Of a stretch of DNA of 64,000 nucleotides, positions 25,110 through 39,636 are shown piece by piece; within the stretch, counting starts at the first letter, position 1; the number at the start of each line of letters is the position of its first letter. The stretch lies in NCBI GenBank assembly GCA_009760855.2, contig WPIO01000027.1, forward strand, positions 2,598,501-2,662,500, read 5' to 3'. Source of the DNA: Cristatella mucedo. Lineage: Eukaryota; Bryozoa; Phylactolaemata; Cristatellidae. The position numbers and the translations under genes were made by a program. The notes beneath the pieces are model-generated. The model was not told the DNA's origin, did not search any database, and was given only the letters and a program-made list of their open reading frames with translations.

Positions 25110-28100
25110 TATCTCTGCGCCCGTCCGTCCGTCTGTCTGTCTCTCTGGCCGATGTCATCGCCAAATACAATCTTGTCTTTAATTTCTACGCCGATGACTC
25201 CCATCGACCTTTCTAAGCCTTCGACCTTTCTAAGCCTTGTTCCTCATCCAGCTCGCTTGATATAATAATAATAATAATAATAATAATGCACTTGATAAAG
25301 CGCCTTCAGAGAACCTAATCTCTTTCTAGGCGCTTTACATTTGCTGCAAAGGGAATACCGTACTGCCTACATTGACGGTTTTTGCGTTTAGGTGGCTACT
25401 AACTTCCTGAAAGTTAACGATGGTCAGACTAACCCAATATTAATAGGCAAACCTAGTGTCACGTCATGTGTATCTCTGTAACTCTACAAAGACTCTGTGA
25501 GTGTTATGCAGGAGAGTTTTGTATAGATCACTCGCAGCCTATGCAGCTTTCAGTACGCATTCAGTAGCTAACAGACTTCATCTCACGAAACAAAGAGAAA
25601 GTGGGAAGCATAGCAGTGTCAGGAGAGCAATTGAGGTAGTGAGTAGCATGGAAGTAGCAGCTCAAAACCGCTGGAAAGGATGTGCCATTGTCGGCTGCAG
25701 GAGAGTAGTTGTCATTGCGTAAGAATTGTGGAAGCCAGTTCCAAAGTCTAGGACCTGCAGAGCTAAAGCTTCTGTCGCCAACGGTCTTTAAGCGGAGGAA
25801 TGAAACAACTAATTTATTGTCCATACAGGACCTGAGGGCACGAGGAGGCTGGAACTGGTGTGGCAGTACAGCTAGGTATGGAGGAGCCAAGCCGTGGCCG
25901 ATGTTGTGGGTCTCCCAAAAGTTGGAAGACTTAACCCTCGAGACGTAGGCGTAAACCTTGGTTTAGTTAGCATTATTCCAGTGAAGTCTTCCCGAAAGCC
26001 ACGAGTAGTATGCTAAAACCCACTTTAAGTTAACTGCTAAAATCAGGGCCTGCTTCGATAAAAGTACGACAGCTCCTGCTCAGGCTGGAATACCAAATTC
26101 AAGTTACCTCATGCATTTGTGACATTCGATCTAGACTTCTTCTGCTCACTACTCACAGGTCTTTTGGCTTGTGCAATATCATATTAAAGTTCTTGAAAAA
26201 ATCTGCAGGTTGACTTTTCTGTTGTGAACATTGCAACGACATTACTCCACTTCTCACATACCGGCCTTTACTGCCCATCAAGTAGTGCATCGACTTGGGA
26301 AGTTTTATCACTCACTTTCATGTCCTTTCATTCTCTTGATCTCAGCCTATCTTGGTCTACCTATCAGAACTACTACTCAACCAGGCTGCAGATTGTACCA
26401 CCAGATCTTCTGACGCAAAATTATTTAGCAGTACCTCTAACTAGCCTCAAATCCTTTGGATATCCTGCCTTTAGTTTGTGTGCTTCCATAGCCTGGAACG
26501 TGTTCCCGGCTGACGTTTAGACACCCTCTGACTTGGTGGCATTTTAAAACAAGCTAAAATCTCACCTGTTCCTCACAGCATTTGCTGGACGTATGAAATA
26601 TTCTTTTTGAGCTAATTCAGATGCCGAATGGGTTTCCTGAGCCACATGATTATATCACTCTCACAATTCCTTAATGCGTGATTTACCAGTTTCACGGTAT
26701 ACTTCCGGTGTAGTAGTTATCAGTCATTATGCTAAAGTTGGCAAACCCGAGTTGCATTCTAGAGATTCGTTGAAGCTTCGAGAGGTTTGCTGAACTCAAA
26801 AGTCTTCGGTAGCTGCCACTGAACTGCTGACTTTGAAAAAATAAATAAACGCCGTGTTCGCTGACTATCGACTCCAGCTCTCAGTTCCTTCCTAAAATAA
26901 GCATGGCTTGTGACATTCTTTAACATGACATGTTAGAGCCGAGGTGCTGAAGAGTAACTTTTTGCAGGTGCCTTGTTTATAAGTCAATGGTATCAACCGA
27001 CAGAAGACTTCAGGGCAGTTAGCATAACCGAGTTTCTTGACAGAATGGCCGTGGACGTTATAGAGCATCTCTGCAAACTTTATCCTGACCATCCGGCTAG
27101 AAAACTACAGCAAGGTCCACTGTCAGGTAAAGATGCCGTTATATCCTTGTTGTTATGCAGCCTATTCACTCGTCCAAAGATCTAAAACGTGTTAGGGGCT
27201 TGTTTGGGGTGTGTAAGCTTGGCCATTTGTCGTCGAACGTGGTGCATTATTGTGGGTCATGACAGGGTGGTGGGCTTGGTTGGTTCTCTCATGGGCTAGC
27301 ACTTGCAGCTTCTAGAGCAAGTATGTGTGTACTTTAAGCCAGCAAAGCCTAGGTAGGCAGGCAAATTCACCGAGGGCCTTCGTGTGTACCAAATTTTTCT
27401 AGATTTTGAACTATCGAGTCCATCCAGCTGTCTTTTCAAATTGGAGGGTAATGCAGAAACAGTAGCTTCTGTATCACCCCTCTTCGACTTGCATACTATA
27501 AGGTCATAAAAAATATGAGCACGGAATGGTCATCGTGGTTACATCTTCAGTGAAATGGTCTGAGATCTGGTGGTGAAAAAAGTCATGCTCTCTCGGAAGA
27601 TTTCATGAATTGATTGTGTGAACTCTGCCTTAGTTTATTGACCTTACTTACATACATATTAAAGGCCGAAGTTGTGTATCTAGCTAGGAGCTCTGGCTGC
27701 AGAAGCCAAGCATTTTTGCTTCGTGAGTGGCTGGGGATTGGATCGTTCGGATCTTGAACTTGTGATTGTTCAAGCACCGAACGTCGATACTGTGCTTGCT
27801 TAAAATGAATATATGAGACATGCAGCTCTTCTCATGCGTGAGGTTTCTGCTCTCTATTGAGCAGATGTTTCTCGACATATGTTAATGATGGCATGTGCAA
27901 AGCTTACAGATACACCTATAAGGCGTTCTAGTTTTGTAATTCAAATCTTTAGTCATTATAGTAGTTTAAGAAATTGAAGTTGGAACTTGTTATGGCTGTG
28001 GGTATGGATATATGCATGCACATTCATACATGTGCATTTCTGTAGTTCTGTTTGTGTGAGTGTGCAAGTGAGTGTGTGAGTGAATGCGCATGCGAGCGTG

Positions 28101-31100
28101 TGTGAGCCAGCTCATGTGACTGGATATGCTCAAAGTGGATTTGAGAGCATGAGTAGGCTGATACTACTGTGGCAATTCTGCTAGTTGTACAGGAGCTGAG
28201 TAAAGAAAGCTTGGGTATTGTAGGTCAGAAATAGATTTTGGTATGTAGCCATAGTCTGACCGGGAGCAACCACTGGTCCTTCCGAAAGGGGTGAGGGCAT
28301 AAGGCCAAATTTCTTGAATCTAAACTCCAGCATGGTAATCATAACTGTAACTGTAGTGCCTTGTAAGAGTTTGGAAGCCACTGCTTCTACCTGAGTTATT
28401 TATTGCAGTCGAGCTTAGTGAGAATCAAGGGGTAGCAGTATCTATAGCTAGGTGTTGAAGTATGTTGCCCCTAATCGTAGAGTTATAAGAAGATGTAAGC
28501 AGTAAACAGTAAGAAAGAGAGAGACCGGCTTACAGACTATACTCACAGATAGATAGATTGACATCTGATTACTGACTTCAGAAGCTGAGATGTCGTCACA
28601 TACTTTTATCGGAAGTAGAGATTGTCAAATAGACCACCCAGATTTCGTGCAGGTGCTACATGAGATATGTTGGCTGAGCCCATTTTGAGCATTAAGCTTT
28701 TCCATTTCTGAACCACTCTTGGTTTACCCATAGGTAAGGTAAGGTGTATTTATCATAACTAAATTCGAGAAGTTTGCTGCCATCCAAATGTGAGCAATAT
28801 GTGAAGTAATGAAGTTAAGAGAGTTTGGTGTGCTAGAAGGTTGGGATGGATCACACAATAGATACAGCTGTGTCATCTGTATATAAATGAAAGTCTAGCT
28901 TGGCGGTTGCATCGGTTTGAGGGAGAGTATACATTGTCAAAAGAAGTGGATCAAATACAGAGCCCTGAGGTAACCGGTACTCTAGAGGCTTCTCGAATGA
29001 TTGTGCCTGTTGACATCAATACTCTGGAGTCTCCCACTGACATTTGACCAAACCTGTTGCAGTTCAGTGCCAGTGATGCCCAGACGAAATGAGAGGCACT
29101 TGAAAAGGACTTTATTATCCATACTATCAAATGCTGCCGAAAGATCTAACAAAATCGTCAGAGAGACTCTTCTCAAGTTTGCATTCCTGAGGTCATCATG
29201 CACCCACAGCAATACTGTCTCTATGGAGTGATTAACTGAAAATCTGACAAGGATTCACTTGCTAGGTTTGAATTTTTGATGTCTGAGTTGAGCTGGTTTG
29301 CCACTACTCGTTACAGTGTCTTTGAAAGGAATGGTAGTAGTATCTTTAAATAAAGCTAATTTAGCAGCCTCAATTGTATAGCAGCAAAGGAGACTTGACC
29401 GTTAACCTCCACCGATTGCAGTGGGCAATCATTTGTTGGTCTCTAATCCCTCGATATTATTTCTTGATTTATGCGTAGGCATTACTTTAGCAGCAGTCAG
29501 TGAACAGGCTTCTTGCAATCTGTGACTGAGGTCGTGAGATGCACTCTGAGATGAAGAGGCCTTTTTTAAATAAGTAAAAGAGCAAGCAAGGCTGACTCCT
29601 TTGGCTCATACATGGAGCTAATAGAGCTTTCATCATGCTTCGACAATAGAACATGTCAAGTCGATGTGGCAAGGTGAACCCAGGCCTACATCTTTGTAGC
29701 CAGACATCCTAGCGACGAATATTTTGTAACAGCGATTGTGACAGGGCTAGCCATGCCGAGCAACCACCACAGTCCCTCGTGGGTCTTTCTGCATCAACAG
29801 CGTGCCATTGTACAATCACGATTGCTGTTGCAGGAGGTTGGTGTGCTGTGTGGCCTTGCTGTGAACGCAGACGCATTCTAGAGTGTCTCAGTACCGTGAT
29901 GCACGTCAAATATGCCTTTCGATGCAACTGGGACGATTATAATAATCCATGCAATTCGTATCTGGAGCAGGTAAACCTCTTTATATTTATACTGGATTTT
30001 TGCCAGTACACGCCAGTCGCCACGTCTCGTTGTGGAGACACTGCCGAGTCAGCCTCATAGATGCTTGTTCTGCCCACTGATCGTTACTGAATTCCGTTGA
30101 AGGTGATTGTTACAAAACTTGGAATACCCGTGACACTGGCGATTATATACGAAGCTGTAGCACGGCGTGTAGGTGTCGTTTGTGAACCCATTTCTTTTCC
30201 TCGCCATTTCCTGCTTCGATTTTTGGAAAGACCGCAGTAAGTAGCTTTTTGTTACCGACGTGCTACTTTCGATCCCCTCTGTTCTTCCTCTCTCTCCTCC
30301 ATCTCTTGCCGCTGACGACTTTTTTCTGTTACAAGCGCCGACCAAATTCATCAGCACACCTACATTGACTGCGTGAGTGGTGCACTTTTAACAAGAGAAG
30401 CATGCATCGATCTAATTGGTGCTGAGAATTCGATGACGGTTCGAGACAAAAGCTTTGAGCCTGTTGCTCATAAGAATGTGAGTGTTGGCGTTGAGCAAAA
30501 TCGGGGCCGGCTGTGCACAGCTACCAGGAATCCCGAGCTGCCTGCTTGACCAAGACGGATTCTGCTACTATTTCTCGTAGGTATACAGACGAATGATCCA
30601 GAATCTTCAGCCGATGACAAATACTCTTCGAAATATCGCTGAGATTGGGCATTTGCAGAATTCGTTACAGGTAAATCGATATTTGTGCCTGGAAATCAAG
30701 AAATAATTGAACTGCCTTTGAGACGATGGGTTCACCTTAAAGGTCCTGCTTGTTTGAAAGCCGGGTCTGGCCTCTCTGTGTTTGAGTTAGCTTACAATAA
30801 TACTAATAATAATACATTCGATATAGTGCCCTCAGAGAACTTAATCTCTTTCTAACTAAACAACAAGAATAACATGGTTAGGGGTGACATGCACCGGATC
30901 GGCATGCAAGTTTGGTTAGTGGCAACATGCACAGTGTCAGCATGCATAAGCACATAAAGGTCGAATAACAGGGATGCACTAAATGCTGTGATAAATGGGT
31001 GCGTTTTACTTCTTTTTAAAATGTGGTCAAGTTAGGGGTTATCGTGACAGTAAGTCGGAAGAGAAGTTCCCGTATTTGGGAGCATACAAACTAAAGGCAT

Positions 31101-34100
31101 TGTCAACAAAGGATTTGAGGTTCACACGGTTCACATAGGTAAACGATTCGATTCCGAAAAGCAAGCTTTTTCAAGCTTGAGCTTAGTTGATCTAGCTATT
31201 TTAATGTCTGCGGTAAACCATAGGCCGTCTGGGTGAGGGTGCACAGTGCGCTTAGTAGAGATGCAAACTCGTCGATAATGTCACTTAGTGTCTTGTAGCA
31301 ATCTACCAATGATAACAGGACGAGAGGGGATTGAGCAGCAGAGGCAAGACAGATATTCTCGCACGAACAGCATCGATGTCAAGGGTCTTGAGGTTTCGCG
31401 ATTCACAGGTGATTTTAGGTGACGAGTAGTGCACACAGTGTAGACTGAATGAGATATGCATGTGGTCAGATAAGCAGAATGTGGTAATGATTTGGTGATG
31501 ATAAAGTGGTTGCATGAGAATATTCGGTCGAGTGTACCCTTGATGTGAGTAGGGCCATGCACATGAGCCACCAGAGACAATAAGTCAGTCAGTGCGCGAA
31601 ATTCGGTGCTGAAGGCTTTAGATAAGCTATCAAAATTAACGTTGAAATCATGCGTAGTGAGGAAAGATCGATTTTTTGCACACATAATTAAAATGAGAAC
31701 AGAGAAATCCGAGATAAAGGAGGACTTGGTACCCTGTGTAATCGGCTACTGCCATCTTTGGTAGCTTGTTGTCGGGTGAAATCAAAACAATAGATTCGAA
31801 AGACTGCTTCGAGGGTACTGCAAACGGCTTGACATTGAAAATCGAGCATGTGATAATAGGGATTCCGCCCCCAGCTTTGATTGATCCAGGGGTTTGAAAG
31901 AAGGAGTAGCCAGCTAAGGTTTCGTCTTTAATTGTAGGGCAGTTTACCGATTTAAGCCAAGTTTCAGTCTAGGCGAACAGATCGAGGCCTTTTTCAAAAA
32001 TAAGATTGCTTATTAATTGCACATTGAACGAGGATTCCAAAGACAAGCATTAAGTTGGGCCATCAGAGTTATATCAAGCCTGATGACCACTAAGTTAGAT
32101 TCACAACAAAGCTTGAGGGAGACCGCGAGCTGAACGGTTTTAGACGATGCTAGGAATACCTAACGAACGGTTACTCATTTTGCAGCTTTTACCAAATGAG
32201 TGGTGTCTCAGCCTTCGATCCTGAGGCCCCGGCCCCCACCCCGTTGGCTCCGGGGTGCTTTTCGTATTTTAATTCATAATGCGTTTGGTCTAGCGGTTAA
32301 GGTGCTTGCCCCGACCAAGGTCTAACTGAGGTCGTGGGCTCGAGCCCCGAGGCATATGTGAAGCGCCTGAATAAAGATTAAGCTCTCTTGGGCGCTATAT
32401 AAATGAATATATATATATATATATATATAACATTAATATATAGGAATGCATTTAAACTACGATAACGAAGTAATACAATGTACGCACGATCATCACTAAT
32501 ATGCAGGTTACTGGCCGCCGGTGTATCTAACACGGCCGGCGTGGCAGACCTAGCCTGAAGCGATAAGCGTTTAGATGTCCACAGGCATGTCCTTTCTTAT
32601 GGGCTACGGTCAAACGACAAGCAGATAAGCTTTAAACAGGTCTTAGCCATATTGGTTCCCGTATGCGACGTTCACAAGAGCTTTGGTTTTCAGGAGAGAA
32701 TTTTGCAACAGACAAGAAACGCTAGTAGCTTTGGTGTCGGGAGGCGAGAATGATTGTAATGTCATTTCGCCCAGTGACAGCACCAGGGGGTGAGCAGGGG
32801 AAGATGGGGGGGGGAGAGGAGAGAATGAGGGGTGGCAGATCAGCTAAACTCTTGTACGAAAGCTCCCTGCAAAACGAGAAAGCAAGTTCCAGTCAGGTTT
32901 TAAAGCTAACTCCGCGGAGTCAGCACGGCTGAAAGTGTATAATGGCCGTCTCAGGAATGCAGACATGTTGCCACTGTATACCACTTTTCACTGGCCTTCA
33001 CTGGCTGCTTATTAACCAGTGAATCGACTTGAATGGGTTGTCTTTAACTTTTAGGTTCCTTCATTCTCTCGCTCTGGCCATCCATCCGAATTACTTTCTA
33101 TAATCAGGCTAGGCATCGTACGACGACCTCTTCTAACTCATTCGTTAGATGTAACTCTAACCGTCCTCAAATCCTTGGAAGACCATGCCTTCTATTTATA
33201 CTCTCCCAAAGTCTTGAGCTCACCCCCAACTTCAGTAACGATATCCCATAACTTGAAAACAGTTAAGCTAAAAAGGCACCTGTTCCTCAAAGATAGGGTT
33301 GATCTGGTTTTTAAAAACAACACTTCTTAAATTGATGATTGACACCACCCCAGAAGAAGATTGAAATCTGAGGAATTCAGACATATTCCCATTATTAAAG
33401 GAGTAGTACAAAAGATGCCAACCCCTACGGTTTGGCCTTCTTTAACCAGCTGAACAGCAGCAGTGATAAGCTCCCAAGTATCCTAGGTCTTGTCTGTGCG
33501 AACAGAAAATCGCTCAGGCTTCTAATGCAAGTAGAAAACCCTCCTGGGTGTAACATCGACTTAGTCGCTGTGGCTTTGAGAAGCTACAGACAGAGATATA
33601 TTACATTGCATCGTTAGGAGCTTTGACAGCCCATTTGGTTTTGTGGCACAATGTAAGTATATGCTCCTTCTCTCAGTCAAGATAGTGAACTAGGTGGCTA
33701 CCTTTTGCTTGGGCATTATTGAGCTGGTTTGGTCCAGTGGTTAAGGTACTCGCCCCGACCAAGGTCGTGGGCTCGAGCCCCATGGCATATGTGAAGGGCC
33801 TGAATAGAGATTGAGTTCTGTTAGGGCACTATACAAATAAGTTATATTTTATTTATTTATTTGTGAGCGGTATGTGGCATTTGCAGTCCAAACAAATGTG
33901 GGGCTTGCTTCGACATTTCAGGTATAACCATACTGACTTTACTTGGTTTCCTGATTGGGGAAAATCTGTTTGTCGTATTAGGGGAGCATGGTCTGGGTCT
34001 GCTGTCTGCAGGGCGATGTGCAAAACACGATGTTTACTATGCCGCTGCCAGTGAGTTATGTACTCGACCCCTGAAGACAGCCAGTTTGTATCCTATAACA

Positions 34101-37100
34101 CACCATGATGCATCTCCCATTGTCGGAAGTGCTCTTGATGACCTATAACACACCGTGATGAATCTCCCATTGCCGGAAGTGCCCTCGATGACGGTCCAGT
34201 GGCACATTGAGGCGCTGGGTCACGTGACAATGTGAAGATTGCAGGGACAAGCGCCCTTGCACTTGCTCATGTTGGCAGGAGGCCTAGCTGACTCCCTAAA
34301 TTTAAATTTAAATCCTAGCTGATTAAACAGCCTCTTTTTTGTATAGCGACAGAAGAGCCTTTACGGCTATCACCACCCCTTGCAGTGGCGATAAAGGATC
34401 GCCAACCGCAGGAATCGAACCTACGACCTCGGGACCGAGGTCGTGGAAGCAACCGCCTTACCTAATGTGCCATCACGGCTCACCACCCTCGCCGTCGAAT
34501 ATTGAGCTTAGCTAACACATGTGTCTAGCGCCCTCAAAAACTAGCAATCTCTTAATAATATTAATAATCTTATCTCGGAGAAATTAGTCTCTTTCTAGGT
34601 ACTTTGCAGGTCCTGTAAAGGAAGCTCGATCAAATGGTTAGTGGTAACATGCAATGTCACAATCAACAACAATATAAACAATATCAACAATCAGTCAATG
34701 TCAACAAGCATAATATGGTTAGAGGTAAAGTGCTCAATTTCATCATTTACGATATGGTTAGTGGTAACATGCACAGTGTCACCACGTGTAAGCACACAAA
34801 GGACAAATCACAAGGACCCACAACATACTGTGAGAAGCAGATGCGTTTTTACCTTTGTTTCAAATTTGGTCAAGTCAGGGAATATCGTGCCGTCAGTGGG
34901 GAGTGAGTTCCAGGCTTTGGGAGCATACAATACTAGCTGATTTAACAGTCTCTTTTGTATAGAGAAAGAAGAGCCTTTCAGAACCTTTTCAAAGTATTTC
35001 AGGTTTGTTCGAGGCCCAGGTAATCGATTTTAATAAAAAAAAACCGGTGGTACAATGCCTAGCCTGGTGTGGAACAAGTTCTGCTAGGTGGGCTGGAGTA
35101 AGAGAATGAAATGACCTAAAAGTGAGTGACAGAACCTTGAAGTCGATACGCTGCTTGACTGGTAGCCAGAGCATGTCGGCGAGAAGTGGTTTAATGTGGC
35201 AACTTCGATGCTCATGACAGTCAAGCCTAGCTGAAAAGTTTTGCTCCAACTCAAAGTGCCTGATTGCACCAGATACGAGACCTCAAGCAGTGAGTTATTG
35301 CACTCGAGATGGGATGTCACACATGCATGGACCACTTAGCTTTTATTAGCTCTGATTAAGCAGGGCCGAATTTTAATAATGGACATATCTGAAAGTAGGC
35401 AGACTTGACTGAGGAGCTAATGTGGTTATGTAGTAATTGGATCCTTTGGAACAGGACACATAGAATCTGTGATAGCACATAGAATCCGTGATAGCCCGTG
35501 AGGTAAGGTGCTGGCTCCTCACGACCCAGGTCGTGGGTTCGAGTACTGCAGTGGGCAATCTTTAATTGCCAACGGCAAGTGGTGGTGATAGTCGTTAAAG
35601 CTCTTCTCCCGTTATACAAATGAGGCTGTTAAATCAGCTAATAGAGCTTCCATACCAATTACAAACATGAAAGTAAGATCATGTGATACCTTGGAGTGTG
35701 GATATGGGGATTTGTTATGACAAACTGGTCATAAGAGGCTTTGTGTGGTTTTCTTTATTATGTACCACGATAGTTGTAGCTTGATATAAGCCATATGTGA
35801 TTGCAGCTTTACCTTCAACAGGCTTCTTACTTCTACTGGCGTTCGTTTCATCTTGCAGATGCTGTGGGCACTTGAGAATCATGCCAGATGTCCTCCAAGT
35901 GCTTCGGAATTCCGAGCTATTGCTCGGGTGGCACAGCATGACGAGACTCAGTCTAAGGTTCGTTGCAAGTGCTCTCGAGTCCTTCAAAGTGGGTAGCCGC
36001 AGGGCAGGTTGAATGTTTTCTCTGAGCTTAGGCAATGGCCGTCTGAATTCCGTGCTGGAATCGACACGAATATCACAGAATTTACATTATGCTAGCCATG
36101 AAGTTTCACCTCTTGCTGTCGTTCATTACCGCTAGAATCGGGTCACTGGCTGATTGATCTTCTTTTGCCAATGAGTCTTGGACTACTGGTAAGCACCTCA
36201 GAAATCACCCAGGTCGTGGGTTTGAGTACTGCTACAGGTAATTTCCATACCCTCTGTATGCATGCTGAAAACCGCCAAGGCACTTTTGTTGCAATGGAGT
36301 CAGACAATCGTTACCCTTACTTTTCTGTCAATTGTTTAAAAGCACATCTTTATCGATTGAGTCCTACGGTTATATCCTTTGCTAGTTCGGTGAAAATATT
36401 AGCAACTTTAGCGATGGCTGCCCCATCTCAGTGGCATAGGTCCTGCGCTCTTGTTTGAAACTTTTGTGTTATGACTTTTCTTTTGAAGATACAGCCAAAG
36501 CCACGAAGTACAGACGAGCATAAGAAAATTGCATACTCGGTGGGCATGTTAGTGCACCACAAAACGTAAGTTTGAACCTTCACTTGCTCTTTCCTTTTGC
36601 ATTGCACAAGTACTAGTTGCTTAAATCCTATCCTATATATTAAATGCCATTCCCCCTACCAGCCTACCTGCCCAGGCGTAGTACCACCTGCTTTTTTGAC
36701 ACATTGTTTAGCTATATCTCGTACGAAGCCTAAATCCTTTGGAGACTGTGCCTTTAGTTAGTATGCTCCCAAAGCCTAGAACTCTATTCTGACTTGCGTC
36801 ACGACATCTCCTGACTTGACCACATTAAGGAAGAAACTAAAAACTGTCTATTTATTACAGCATTTAGTCGGTCCACGTGATTCGTTCTTTACATGCTTAT
36901 TCGTGGTGACACTGTGCATGCTACCAGTAACCATATTTTACGTGTTGACTCTGTGCTTGGAACCTCTAACAATGCCATGCTTGAAGACGTTGTGCATGCT
37001 ACCACTAATCTTTTGATCGTGTTTTTTTACAGCATATGTAGAGCGATTAGCTTAGCAGGAGATATAGTTTTTTGAGGATGCTATGCACATGAATTATCAT

Positions 37101-39574
37101 TATTAAGATCTCAAAATATGTAATAATTTTGCAAAACCAAATAAAAATGTGAAAAGAGTAGACCAAACACTTATTCTTGGGGTACCATGTACATTAATTG
37201 CTTCTCGAATGACTGGCCTCTTGATATTGATGCTCTGAAAACTTTAACTGCGATAGGACCTAAACCATTGCAGTGCAATGATAGTGATGCCCGGCGAGAT
37301 GACAGGTACTCAAGAAGGGCTAAGTGATCAATATTATCCCACTCTTCTGAAAGATCCAGCAGAACTTGCAATGAGATTCTAGGTAGTGAGCATTTCTTAG
37401 AAGGTCGTTATGTACTCACAACAGTGCTTAAGAATATGTCTATAGTGGTGCAGTTATACCTTTTTACCAACTGACACCGAAAATTGTAATTATTTTTCGG
37501 CAACTTTTTTATCTTTACTCTTTTAAAGAGCACTTAAGGCTGCTGATTTGGTACTTAATTCGGAGACACTATTTTTCACTACCAAGGGGGCAATGCAGTC
37601 CTAAAGAACCTTTACTTTGAACCTGTATCTATTTTGAACCTGTACCTTTGCTTTGATCCCTCCCAGCCTTCGAGCACCTCAAATTCTCTAAACTCACTAG
37701 CTGCATGCATTGATGACATCCGCACATGGATGGCAGCAAATTTTCTAAAACTTAACGATGATAAAACTAACTTACTAGTTATAGGCAAACCCAGTGTGGT
37801 CCAGAGATTGGAAAGGCTGACTCTCAAAATTGGCTCTGCCAGCATATCTCCAGTTGAATCAGCTCGAAATCCAGGTGTCATATTCCAAAGCGACCTCTCG
37901 TTAGACGACCATATCAGCTCCACAGTCAAGCCTGCCTACTTTCAGCTTCATAACATTGCTAAAATTTGGGCTGTTTAGATAAGGATACCATGTCTAAGTT
38001 GATCCATGCATTTGTGACATCCCGACTTGAGTTCTGTAACTTACTGCTTACTGGCCTACCAGCATGTGCGATCAGGCGATTGCAGCTGATGCAAAACTCA
38101 GCAGCTAGGCTTGTCTGTCGTGAGCGTCGCAGTTGCCACATTACTCCACTTCTCGCCGACCTGCACCGGCTACCAGTCAAGCAACAGATTGACTTCAAGG
38201 TTTTGTCGCTCACTTTTAGGTCACTTCATTCTATGGCTCCAGCCTATCTGTCAGATATACTACCCCATCAGGCCAAGCATCGTACCACCCGCTTTTCGAA
38301 ATCCAACAGTCTAGAAATACCTCATACAAACCTCAAATCCTTTGGAGACCGTGCATTTAGTTCATATGCTCCCAAAGCCTGGAACTCCCTCCCGACCTGC
38401 GTCAGAACATCCCCTGACCTGACCACATTTAAAAAGAACTTAAAAACACACCTATTTAGGACAGCATTTAGTGGGTCCCTGTGATTCGTCCTTGATGTGC
38501 TTATGCGTGCTGACACTGTGCATGCTGCCACTAACCACATTTGCATGCTGACCCTGTGCATGTCACCCTTAACCATATTATTCATTTCGTTTGTTTTTCA
38601 AGCATGATTTTACTTACCATTCAATTGCATTTCACTTTACAGCAAATGTAAAGCGCCTAGAAAGAGATTAAGTTCTCTGAGGGCGCTTTATCAAGTGAAT
38701 TATTATTATTATTATTATTAAGAAATAGCTACCTGCTCCCCTTTCTCATTCTAGGGACAGCAGGTCCAGCCTTAACCTAACATTCGAAAAGCCTAAATAG
38801 CTTCAACTGTGTCGACTTTTTTAGTTTTGATTCGGTTTCATGTGTATTGCCATTTTTTATTTGTCAGTATTTGCCTCCACGAGGTCCAAATGCTTGCTTG
38901 CATTACTTACTTTTTTTTTTTACATGTCTCTTACTCATTGCTTTCTCATGCTTTTAGATGGCCTCTACTGGTTTAGAACTGTCCTATTTTTGTCTGCTCG
39001 AGAGGATATATGGTTCACCATTACTATTGCTTCTTGGCTATTATCTAGCTGTTATTTTGAGACTTGCCCTGCACCAGATTCGCTAGCAAGCTGGCAAGCA
39101 AAGCCAAGGTCATAATCAGAGGCCTAATGGGCATTGCATTGGATGACTGCAAGCCCATATAGCTGCGCACTTGAGTTGTATTTTGGTATGAATTCCTATG
39201 AGTATTATGCCGTCAAAGATTTAAACTGTCACAATGTTTGACTCACTCTCGTCGAGGATTCGTCATATTTTCTAGTCTAGATTGGGGAAGCGCAAGCTGT
39301 CTGACATGTTCGGTTGGCGGTCATGTCTTAAGAGCATAGTGCTGCTGATTGTTCTCACATTGGAGTAGGGGCAACTCGAGTATGTTCTCTGGTATGTTCG
39401 ACAGTATGCCGTTTCTGAGCACCGTGTGTGAGTGTACGCTGGACAGACTTGTCTGCTCATCGTCCAGACCAATGCTCATATTCCTGTTGGAGGCAAGCCA
39501 CCAACTCGTGGTAATACCGTTGCTGGAATATATTTCACAAAAAGCTAATGCTGATGCTAACAAGCTAATGCTCA

Positions 39575-39636
<62 letters not shown>

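Larger units (their letters stand above)
24735..26600 (+). mobile_element. LINE-A (+) in intron 3, with nested insertions
   Basis: The copy starts with sequence encoding a degraded YEVPHVLVVGPFL (compare YGVPQGSVLGPVLF of other copies). It continues after a large CT-rich expansion with DVIAKYNLVFNFYADDS, then NFLKVNDGQ at 25,400. It resumes after a second insertion at about 25,955 and runs to 26,600. It is interrupted by a reversed LINE-A tail (25,258-25,355) and a reversed LINE-B piece (25,466-25,950). Confidence 0.8.
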